This document shows, in pieces, positions 1 through 6,259 of a stretch of 15,420 nucleotides of DNA. Made by a program: the position numbers and the translations under genes. Position 1 is the stretch's first letter, and every line of letters starts with the position of its first letter. This DNA is from CAYXVB01 sp964467785 (GTDB lineage: Bacteria > Bdellovibrionota > UBA1018): contig CAYXVB010000082.1 in NCBI GenBank assembly GCA_964467785.1, forward strand, positions 1 to 15,420, read 5' to 3'. The notes beneath the pieces are model-generated. The model searched no databases and was not told where the DNA came from. It saw nothing but the letters and a program-made list of their open reading frames with translations.

Positions 1-146
1 AAGAAGAACTGCGAGCCGCCGCTATCCGGTGCGGCGGTCTTGGCCATGCTCAGGCTGCCGCGAAAGTGTTCGCGGTGGTTGGCCGCCCCGACTTCATCGG
101 GAATCGTATAGCCGGGCCCCCCGGAACCGTCACCCTTGGGATCGCC
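1..146 (-). other. Cyclophilin (PPIase) core segment in frame at the cyclase C-terminus
   Basis: Residues 750-797 of the cyclase frame read like the central part of a cyclophilin: GDPKGDGSGGPGYTIPDE, then HFRGSLSMAK, then DSGGSQFF. In cyclophilins these follow the catalytic FHRVIPGF-x-QGGDP segment. That upstream part, with the catalytic Arg and the first strands of the barrel, is absent: the residues before GDP are a TPR-like helix (WDEATVSFEKANELLAA). The segment continues off the window. It has no start codon of its own before the motif. As seen, it cannot be a complete isomerase. Confidence 0.8.
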
Positions 147-2393
147 CGCGGCCAGAAGCTCGTTGGCCTTCTCAAAGGAGACCGTGGCCTCGTCCCACCG
201 TTGGCGCTCGTAAAGCTTGCGGCCTTCCTCGAATAAACGAAGCCCTTCGGCCGGCACTTCCCTGTCCAGCACCTGGATCAACTCGACCGCGTTCTTCTTG
301 CCCTTGACCTTGACGTGGTCCAGCACGCGATGAGGCGGGAGCGCTTCCTTCGTCGCCTCGATCGAATCAAAGGTAAAGCGAGTCGTCAGGATGGCGACCC
401 CATAGGCTTTGGTCAGGCCTTCGAGCCGGGAGGCCAGATTCACATGATCGCCGATGACGGTGTAGGCGAAGTTATTGCTGGAACCCATGTTACCCACGCT
501 CACCATACCGGTGTTGATGCCGATGCCGATGTTGACGTCGACATTGTACTGGTCCTTGAACCTCTTCTTGTTCTCGGCAAGAGCCTGCATCATGAGACGG
601 GCCGCCTTGCAGGCGTTGGCGGCGTGCAACGGCTGGTCCAGCGGCGCCCCCCAGAAGGCCATGATGGCGTCGCCGATGTATTTGTCGAGGGTCCCTTCCT
701 TGGAGAACACGATATTGGTCATGATTCCGAGGTAGTCGTTCAGGAAGGAGGCCAGTGCCTTGGCGTCCATCTGCTCGGAGAAGGTCGTGAAGGAGCGGAT
801 GTCCGAGAACATGATCGTGAGATCACGCTTCTCGCCACCGACCGTGAGCTTGGTCGGATCCTTGAGGATCGAGTCGACGACCGCCGGCGCCACGTACTTG
901 GCGAAGGCGCCGCGCACGAACTTCTTATCGCGCTCCTCGAGGACGTACTTGATGGCGTTGGTGGCGATGAAGATCGCCAGGTTCTGCAGGTAAAAGAAGC
1001 CCGAGTCCCAGTTGACGTCGTGGGAGAAGGATTGGTAGTCCAGGAACGCCGTGAATAGGAAAAATCCGACCGAAACCAATAGGCCCTGCACCGCGCCCAG
1101 GCGCTGGACCGCGAAAGAGTAAAAAAGCCCGCCCAGGATCATCGCGCCCAGCATGAAGATCCACCCCTGAGGACCGCCGCCGCGGATCAGGAAGTCGTTG
1201 GTGAGCAGGTTGTCGAGAATCGTCGCATGCCCGTCCACTCCGGGCGCGTTGGCGCTGAACGGAAAGGGACGCAAGTCGTAAACCCCGAGCGCTGTCGGGC
1301 CAATCAGCACGAGCGCGTCTTTGAAGACCTCGCTCTTGAGCTTCCCGGAGAGCCGCTGGTGGGCCTCGTCCTTGAGCTTCTCGTCAGGGCTCAGCAGGTC
1401 CACGACCGAAACATAGTGGAAGGCGCCGTTGGCCTCGAACGCGCCGGCCGGGCCTCGAAAGTTGATCTCGGCGACGCCCGTGGGCGAAACCGGGATCTTC
1501 TTTCCGCTCTTGCTCCAGGTCAGCGAATCGACCTCATGTTTGTCGTTGAGCTTGACCTGGACGGTGTCATCGAGGGCAAGCTGCGCCATGGCCAGCGGCA
1601 AAGAAGGCGCGGGACGCCCGTTATGCAGCATGAACAGCGAAGTGCGGCGGATGTAACCGTCTGAATCCTGGAAGGCGTTGAAGAACCCGGAATGCTTCGC
1701 CGCCTGGTTGTACATCTCGAGGTTGGCCACATAATAGATAAAGCTGAAGATCGGAGTGCTGTTCTGATCGAAGGCGGCCGGCTTTTCGACCGGGAGCAGG
1801 AACTTCTCCATGCTCTTGGGCGCGTCGACGTAAAGATCCGGACGCGCCGCCGGACAGATCTCAACGCCGTCAAAGCGCGGTCGGCAGCTCGAATCGGTCG
1901 TCCAGGCGGTGACGATCTTATCGGGGTGTCTCTCCAACAGGCGCGTGAACGCGTAGTCGGTCTCCGCGGACATCTTGATTCGCTCGAGCTGGGCGGCCGG
2001 CAGATGAGGCTCCAACATCGCCTCGAGCTCCTTGGGGAAGCGCACGTCCGGCTCCGAATACACGACGTCGAGTCCGACCCCCTTGGCGCCATACTGGATC
2101 AACAGGTCCACGATCTCGGCCATGGCGTCGCGATGCCAGGGCCAGCGTCCAATGAGCTCCAGGGCCTGATTGTCGATCTCGACCACGAGGATCTTGTTTC
2201 GCGCCGGGCGCGAGCCGCGCAGCTTGAATTTGATGTCGGTGAAGAACGTGGAGATGTCCGAGATTTTCGGCTTGGCTTTTTCGAGCCAGAACCGCCCGGT
2301 GAGCGAACCCTGGTGCCAGAGCTCCGAGACGATGAACATCCCGGAGAATAGAAAGACGAACGGAACCATCAGAAGGTAGATCTTGTTCTTCAT
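1..2393 (-). CDS. CHASE2-domain class III adenylate cyclase, C-terminus runs into a cyclophilin fragment (partial, off left edge)
   Basis: A membrane-bound enzyme predicted to make cAMP from ATP in response to a periplasmic signal. I translated the frame from ATG 2393 to base 1 without a stop (797 residues). Residues 5-25 form an N-terminal membrane segment. A CHASE2-like extracytoplasmic domain fills about 40-395 (e.g. GRWPWHRD, GVGLDVVYSEPD). Three membrane helices lie near 411-431, 434-455 and 465-482. The cyclase domain follows: metal-binding Asp531 (FSDIRSFT) and Asp575 (DKYIGDAIMAFWGAP), purine-contacting Lys571 and Thr645, and catalytic Asn652 and Arg656 (VNLASRLEG). Lys plus Thr favours ATP over GTP. 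One TPR-like helical pair (about 721-750) follows. From residue 750 the sequence matches the middle of a cyclophilin, not the usual cyclase tail. A TGA immediately precedes the ATG in frame, so this is the most upstream start; an AGGTGA sequence abuts it. It lies 46 bases downstream of a tolC-family gene on the same strand, probably in one transcript. Domain calls are confident; the tail may be a chimeric join. Confidence 0.93.
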   Translation of the reverse strand, partial: MKNKIYLLMVPFVFLFSGMFIVSELWHQGSLTGRFWLEKAKPKISDISTFFTDIKFKLRGSRPARNKILVVEIDNQALELIGRWPWHRDAMAEIVDLLIQYGAKGVGLDVVYSEPDVRFPKELEAMLEPHLPAAQLERIKMSAETDYAFTRLLERHPDKIVTAWTTDSSCRPRFDGVEICPAARPDLYVDAPKSMEKFLLPVEKPAAFDQNSTPIFSFIYYVANLEMYNQAAKHSGFFNAFQDSDGYIRRTSLFMLHNGRPAPSLPLAMAQLALDDTVQVKLNDKHEVDSLTWSKSGKKIPVSPTGVAEINFRGPAGAFEANGAFHYVSVVDLLSPDEKLKDEAHQRLSGKLKSEVFKDALVLIGPTALGVYDLRPFPFSANAPGVDGHATILDNLLTNDFLIRGGGPQGWIFMLGAMILGGLFYSFAVQRLGAVQGLLVSVGFFLFTAFLDYQSFSHDVNWDSGFFYLQNLAIFIATNAIKYVLEERDKKFVRGAFAKYVAPAVVDSILKDPTKLTVGGEKRDLTIMFSDIRSFTTFSEQMDAKALASFLNDYLGIMTNIVFSKEGTLDKYIGDAIMAFWGAPLDQPLHAANACKAARLMMQALAENKKRFKDQYNVDVNIGIGINTGMVSVGNMGSSNNFAYTVIGDHVNLASRLEGLTKAYGVAILTTRFTFDSIEATKEALPPHRVLDHVKVKGKKNAVELIQVLDREVPAEGLRLFEEGRKLYERQRWDEATVSFEKANELLAAGDPKGDGSGGPGYTIPDEVGAANHREHFRGSLSMAKTAAPDSGGSQFF

Positions 2394-2412
2394 TCACCTT
2401 CAATGATACCGG

Positions 2413-2426
2413 CCGCCGGCCGGCGG
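2413..2426. repeat. Perfect 14-bp GC palindrome between tolC-like gene and cyclase
   Basis: CCGCCGGCCGGCGG is its own reverse complement and lies in the 46-base gap between the tolC-like stop and the cyclase start. In the minus-strand mRNA it could form a short hairpin just upstream of the cyclase ribosome-binding site. No U-run follows it in that direction, so it does not look like a terminator. Role unknown. Confidence 0.4.
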
Positions 2427-2439
2427 ACCAGCGCTTTTT

Positions 2440-3783
2440 TTAACTTCCCGAGGCGCCGCCCCACCGCTCCCCGATCGCGGCTTCGAGCCGGGTCCTGTCA
2501 AGCCGGGCGGAATATCGCGCGCGGTCCAGCGAGCGGTGGCTCTCCTGGTAAGCCGTGAGCGCCTGAAGGACTTCCAGGTTGTTGCTCAAGCCGAGGCGGT
2601 AATCGCGGGAAGTCTCCTGATAATTCCGCACGGAAACCTCGGCGGCCCGGGACAGCTCGGCCACTTGCTCGATGTCGGCCTCGAGAGTGGCGTACAGCGA
2701 GGCGACCTCCTCGCGGGCGGAGCGCCGAAGCCGGTCCAACGCCAACTGCTCCTGCGAGCGCGCGGATTGGGCTTCGCGCACCTTGGACTGGACCGTTCCC
2801 CCGGCATAAAGGGGCAGCGTCGCCACGAACTGAAGATCCCAGGTCGCGTTGCTGGCCGTCCCGTTTCGCAAAAGATAGTAATTGCCGTTGAGATCCAAAG
2901 AGGGCCAATGCGCCCCGCTGGCGATGCCCACGCTCTCCTCGGCCGCCGCTACGCGCTCCAGCCCGGCCCGGATGTCAGGCCGCATCTCAAGCCGGTCCAG
3001 ATAGGCGTCCAGGCTCTGCGGGGTCGCGGGGTTGCCGAAGGTTTCCTTCAGGACTCTCGTCGAGGGCAGCCCGGTAAGAAAAGCGAAAACCTCGCGGGCG
3101 GCTCGGATCTGACCCCCGATGGCCCGGGCCTGCGACCGCAGCGCGAGCATCGCGCTCTCGGTGGTGAGCACCTCCGTCAAGCGCGAACGGCCGATCTTCA
3201 TCCGGCCGCGCAGGTCAAAGATTCGCCGCTCATACAGGGTGATCTCCGAATCGAGATTGACCAGGTCCGTTTCGAGCGACCGCAGCGCGTAGAAGTTCTG
3301 AGCGACATCGAGATAAAGGAGCAGCTCGGCCTGTTTGCGCGCTTCCCCTTGCGCGCGCACGAGCCGCTCGGAATAACGAAGTCCCGCGAACTCCCGGAAT
3401 CCTCGGAATAGCGGTTGAGTCGCGTTCAAGCGGACGGCGCTCTGTTGCGCGCCCGTGGCGTATCCCAGAAACGCGTTGGGATCCTGGGTCGTGTAAGTTG
3501 CGATGGCATTCACGGTCGGCAAGATCGAGCCAACCGCCTGGCGGTAGCGCTCCTCCACTTGCCGGATCAGCTCGCCGTGCGTGGCGACCGTCTCGCTCTG
3601 CCGGAGGGCGGCGGCATAGGCGTCGGCCAAAGTAACAGCGGGCCCCGTCAATGCGGAGGACTCCGCCGCGAGTGCCGCGGGCACGCCCGGCATCGCTCCC
3701 GCCTGCAGGAGCAGGAACGGGAGCAATCGCACGACACAAGAAAGACTTTTCCAAAACCACACCCGTTGGGTCCCGCGGGTCAT
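2440..3783 (-). CDS. TolC-family outer-membrane efflux protein
   Basis: A 447-residue outer-membrane factor of the TolC/OEP family, expected to trimerise into an outer-membrane channel with a periplasmic coiled-coil tunnel. A signal peptide spans residues 1-40 (basic start, LLPFLLLQAGA core, cut near ALAA-ES). Two homologous OEP repeats follow. Each has a strand motif ending in a PLF/PLY-G signature (RLNATQPLFRGF near 95; LQFVATLPLYAGG in the second half) and long amphipathic helices. The second repeat has the typical YRLGLSNNLEVLQAL. I chose ATG 3783 over the 36-codon-longer frame because GGGAGGG lies 7 bases upstream and because the signal peptide then starts correctly. It is divergent from the tetR-tolC-RND operon and lies upstream of the cyclase. 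Its inner-membrane partner is unknown; the neighbouring RND pump has its own TolC homologue. It is clearly diverged from that second copy. Confidence 0.92.
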   Translation of the reverse strand: MTRGTQRVWFWKSLSCVVRLLPFLLLQAGAMPGVPAALAAESSALTGPAVTLADAYAAALRQSETVATHGELIRQVEERYRQAVGSILPTVNAIATYTTQDPNAFLGYATGAQQSAVRLNATQPLFRGFREFAGLRYSERLVRAQGEARKQAELLLYLDVAQNFYALRSLETDLVNLDSEITLYERRIFDLRGRMKIGRSRLTEVLTTESAMLALRSQARAIGGQIRAAREVFAFLTGLPSTRVLKETFGNPATPQSLDAYLDRLEMRPDIRAGLERVAAAEESVGIASGAHWPSLDLNGNYYLLRNGTASNATWDLQFVATLPLYAGGTVQSKVREAQSARSQEQLALDRLRRSAREEVASLYATLEADIEQVAELSRAAEVSVRNYQETSRDYRLGLSNNLEVLQALTAYQESHRSLDRARYSARLDRTRLEAAIGERWGGASGS

Positions 3784-3847
3784 AAAAAAGCCCTCCCTGG
3801 CTCGAGGGTTAGATTTCACCGATCGCCGATCGATCCGACTGCAAAAA

Positions 3848-3853
3848 ATTCTA
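3848..3853 (-). promoter_or_regulatory. Candidate -10 for the tolC-like/cyclase unit
   Basis: TAGAAT on the minus strand matches five of six bases of the sigma70 -10 box. It would start transcription near 3841, giving a leader of about 57 bases with a GGAGGG ribosome site. The hexamer 17 bases upstream (TCGGAA) is a poor -35 and lies within a 9-bp direct repeat. That fits activator-dependent or otherwise regulated transcription, but this is inference. Confidence 0.35.
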
Positions 3854-3856
3854 ACA

Positions 3857-3877
3857 GATTCCGACCAGGATTCCGAC
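3857..3877. repeat. Direct repeat of GATTCCGAC, 12-base period
   Basis: GATTCCGAC occurs at 3857-3865 and again at 3869-3877 with a 3-base spacer. A weaker relative, GATCCGAC, is at 3832-3839. The pair sits immediately upstream of the candidate -10 of the minus-strand tolC-like gene, where a -35 box would be. Direct repeats at about one helical turn are typical of sites for response regulators or activators binding head to tail. No regulator can be named. Confidence 0.45.
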
Positions 3878-3932
3878 AGGGGTGTAGTCAAACACCTGAA
3901 TCCACATCAGTTTAAACGTTTGCTTGATGATT

Positions 3933-3948
3933 TCAAATGAACATTTGA
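3933..3948. promoter_or_regulatory. Candidate TetR operator (16-bp palindrome)
   Basis: TCAAATGAACATTTGA is an inverted repeat with 7-base arms and a 2-base centre. It lies 32 bases upstream of the tetR start in the divergent control region and overlaps the candidate -35 at 3945. TetR-family proteins usually bind such palindromes next to their own gene, so this is the best candidate for the autoregulatory operator. Two overlapping shorter palindromes, GTTTAAAC at 3910-3917 and AAACGTTT at 3914-3921, lie just upstream and could be a second site. Confidence 0.55.
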
Positions 3949-3972
3949 TCTTATCAGCATTTCTCCGATAAT
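3945..3972 (+). promoter_or_regulatory. Candidate promoter of the tetR-tolC-RND operon
   Basis: TTGATC (3945-3950), a 16-base spacer and GATAAT (3967-3972) make a plausible sigma70 promoter. Its start point would fall near 3979, only a base or two before the tetR ATG at 3981. The mRNA could then be leaderless, in keeping with the lack of a properly spaced Shine-Dalgarno sequence. The operator palindrome overlaps the -35. Confidence 0.4.
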
Positions 3973-3980
3973 GACTAGGT

Positions 3981-4667
3981 ATGAGCAAGCCGCGTCGAGA
4001 TCACAAAATCACCCATTCCTCGGCCGAAGCCGCCGAGACCCGCGATCGCTTGTTGCATTCGGCCAAGGTCCTTTTTGGACGAAAGGGCCTCGACGGGACT
4101 ACCGTCAAAGACTTGGCAGATCACGCCGCCGTCAACGTGAGCCTGATCTCCTACTACTTTCAGGGCAAGGAAGGCCTTTACCGCGCCTGCATCGAACGAT
4201 TTGGCGAAAACCGCCTGGCAATGGCCGAGCGCCTCCTGCAGCCACCCCGCTCCCGCGAGGAGCTTCACTTGCGCTTGCGCATGTTCTTTCAGGAAATGCT
4301 GCAGCTCATGGCGACCGAAGCCGACGAAACGCGCATCATCATGCGCGAGATCGACAACGGGCTTCCGGTGGCCGAAGATATCTTTGAAAAGACCTTCTTG
4401 AAGAATTTCCTCAAACTCGTCGAATTTATCGAGAATGCGCGAACCGCCCGCTTGCTTCGCACGGACATTGACCCACGCATCACCGCGATCATGCTGCACA
4501 GCTGCATGGTTCAATTCGCCCGCAATGAGGCCATCGGAAAGCGTTTCTTCAAGATGTCGCTCGAGGACCCTGCTCTTCGCGACCAGCTTGCCGACCACTA
4601 TATCGCTATTTTCATGGAAGGGCTCGAGCCCCGCAACGAATCCCACTCCACGACGAGGTCCCTATGA
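3981..4667 (+). CDS. TetR/AcrR-family transcriptional regulator
   Basis: A 228-residue DNA-binding repressor, probably ligand-controlled. The N-terminal TetR helix-turn-helix spans about residues 18-67: AETRDRLLHSAKVLF, then GTTVKDLADHAAVNVSLISYYF, then GKEGLY. This is the canonical TetR_N pattern. The remaining helical domain (about 80-215) would bind ligand and dimerise; its ligand cannot be told from sequence. The gene is first in a three-gene operon, and its stop overlaps the next start by ATGA (4664-4667), so translation is probably coupled. A 16-bp palindrome upstream is a likely operator. The most likely role is repression of its own efflux operon and perhaps the divergent tolC-like gene. 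The Shine-Dalgarno match is poor, with only AGG two bases before the start. Confidence 0.93.
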   Translation: MSKPRRDHKITHSSAEAAETRDRLLHSAKVLFGRKGLDGTTVKDLADHAAVNVSLISYYFQGKEGLYRACIERFGENRLAMAERLLQPPRSREELHLRLRMFFQEMLQLMATEADETRIIMREIDNGLPVAEDIFEKTFLKNFLKLVEFIENARTARLLRTDIDPRITAIMLHSCMVQFARNEAIGKRFFKMSLEDPALRDQLADHYIAIFMEGLEPRNESHSTTRSL

Positions 4668-6259
4668 AATCCGCAACTCTGAAACGGAAAAGCGTCAGCG
4701 CAAGAGTGAGAGCGGGAAAATCCCGCGAAAATCCTTTTGGGCAATCCAGGCAGCTCAGGCATTCCGGAATCGGGCTAGCCGTCTGCGCGGGCCTGGCTTC
4801 GAGCCTTCTCGCAAATCACGCTTTGGCCCGGACACCGGCGGAGGCCGGTCCGGTGCTCTCGCTGGCCCAGTTCCTGGACCAGGTCACAGGACGCCATGAT
4901 GGGGTGCGCGCGTCGCAAAATGCGAGCGCCGGCGCCCGCGAGCGCTCCCGCGAAGGCGAACTTCTGACGAGCTGGACTGGCATCGCGAGCGCGCAGTACA
5001 TCAACGACAGCACGCCTAGCACCACCTCTTTCACGCTGGGAACGACCCAGGCCACCGCGTTCAGCTTGGGCGTGAGCAAGCTCACCGACTTCGGTCTTAC
5101 CGCCAAGGCCACTTACAACCTGACCTCGGCCTCCCTGAACAACGTGCCGGCCTCGTTCGCTCCGCTCCTGGGCAGCCTGTCCAACTACACCGGACGACTT
5201 CAGCTGGACTTCACCCAAGCCCTTTGGCGCAACTGGGGCGGCGCCGAGACTCAGGCGAGTCAAAAAGCCATCCAGAGCGCTGCGCTACTGACCAGCTACA
5301 GCGAAGCTTTCAAGATCAAGGCGGCCCTCGCCGAAGCCGAATCCACCTACTGGCGCCTGGCGCTGGCGCGCGAGACCGTGGCCGTGACTCGCGAGACGCT
5401 CGCCCGCTCCGAAAAAATCCGCGACTGGAATAAGCAGCGCGCCGAACTCAATCTGGCCGACCGTTCGGAGTACGTGCAGGCCGAAGCCGCCGTGAACCTT
5501 CGTCAACTGGAGCTGGAAAGCGCGCTCGATGACGAACGCTCCGCGGCCCATGCCTTCAATACGCTGCGGGGGATCGACTCCAGCGCAGTGCGCGAACATA
5601 TCCAGCCGGTCGATTTCACGGTCGAAGGCTCGACCCGCGTCCCCGAGCGCGCCGAGCTGCGCGAGGACGTTCTGGCCGCCCGTGAACAGTCCCGTCTCGC
5701 CGATGCCAACGCCCGCGCCGGACAGGAAAAGAACAAGCCCAGTCTCAACGCCTTTTTGTCGGCGGCCTCCGCCGGCAAAGATCCCTCCCTCGGCACCTCC
5801 GTCGGAAACTCGCTCTCCGCCAGCACCGCGTATGTGGCGGCCGGCTTGAGCTTTACCGCGCCGCTCGACTTCGGACTGCTCGGCGACGCCCGCGGAGGCT
5901 ACCGCCGCGAGCAGCTGGCCGCGGAGCAAAACTACTCGCGCAAGCTCTTCGAACAGGACCGAGCCTGGACGGATCTCGTGGCGCAACTGATCGAGGGACG
6001 CCACCGCCTCGAGCTGGCCAAGAAAATCGAGTCCGTCCAAAAGACCAAGCTCGATCTCGAACGCGACCGTCACCGCCGGGGACGCACGACCACCTATCAG
6101 GTTTTGCTCTTTGAACAGGATTACGCCACGGCTCAGCTCTCGCGCATCCGCGCCGAGGCTCAGCTCCTCAGCATCCTCGCGCAGATGAAGACCTATTCGC
6201 CCACATCCCTTTCGACTTCCGTAGATCCGTCCGCTTCTAAAGGAGGCGCCCAGTCATGA
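4664..6259 (+). CDS. TolC-family outer-membrane protein of the RND operon
   Basis: A 531-residue OEP/TolC-family protein, the presumed outer-membrane exit duct for the RND pump encoded next. It has an unusually long basic N-terminal region (about 36 residues), then a hydrophobic signal core (GIGLAVCAGLASSLLA) with cleavage near HALA-RT. Two OEP repeats follow: LDFTQALWRNWGGAE near 180 closes one strand region, and LSFTAPLDFGLLGDARGG sits in the second half, with DRHRRGRTTTYQVLLFEQ near the C-terminus. The start is fixed by the ATGA overlap with tetR and by GAGG five bases upstream. The stop overlaps the RND start by ATGA (6256-6259). It is about 80 residues longer than the divergent homologue at 2440-3783 and only loosely similar to it. 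The C-terminal tail after about 510 is Ser/Thr-rich and likely disordered. Confidence 0.92.
   Translation: MKSATLKRKSVSARVRAGKSRENPFGQSRQLRHSGIGLAVCAGLASSLLANHALARTPAEAGPVLSLAQFLDQVTGRHDGVRASQNASAGARERSREGELLTSWTGIASAQYINDSTPSTTSFTLGTTQATAFSLGVSKLTDFGLTAKATYNLTSASLNNVPASFAPLLGSLSNYTGRLQLDFTQALWRNWGGAETQASQKAIQSAALLTSYSEAFKIKAALAEAESTYWRLALARETVAVTRETLARSEKIRDWNKQRAELNLADRSEYVQAEAAVNLRQLELESALDDERSAAHAFNTLRGIDSSAVREHIQPVDFTVEGSTRVPERAELREDVLAAREQSRLADANARAGQEKNKPSLNAFLSAASAGKDPSLGTSVGNSLSASTAYVAAGLSFTAPLDFGLLGDARGGYRREQLAAEQNYSRKLFEQDRAWTDLVAQLIEGRHRLELAKKIESVQKTKLDLERDRHRRGRTTTYQVLLFEQDYATAQLSRIRAEAQLLSILAQMKTYSPTSLSTSVDPSASKGGAQS

Noticed and set aside
315..1058. 247-codon plus-strand open frame
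   Set aside because: Antisense to the cyclase catalytic domain; composition (Asp/Val/Gly/Arg-rich) is typical of a shadow frame.
2413..2442. GC palindrome followed by a T7 run on the plus strand, resembling a terminator
   Set aside because: The T-run is 12 bases past the stem and no plus-strand transcript ends here; on the minus strand, where the genes lie, the A-run precedes the palindrome.
3971..4387. ATG at 3971 as an alternative start near tetR
   Set aside because: It is in a different frame and gives a basic, motif-free peptide. The TetR helix-turn-helix is in the frame starting at 3981.
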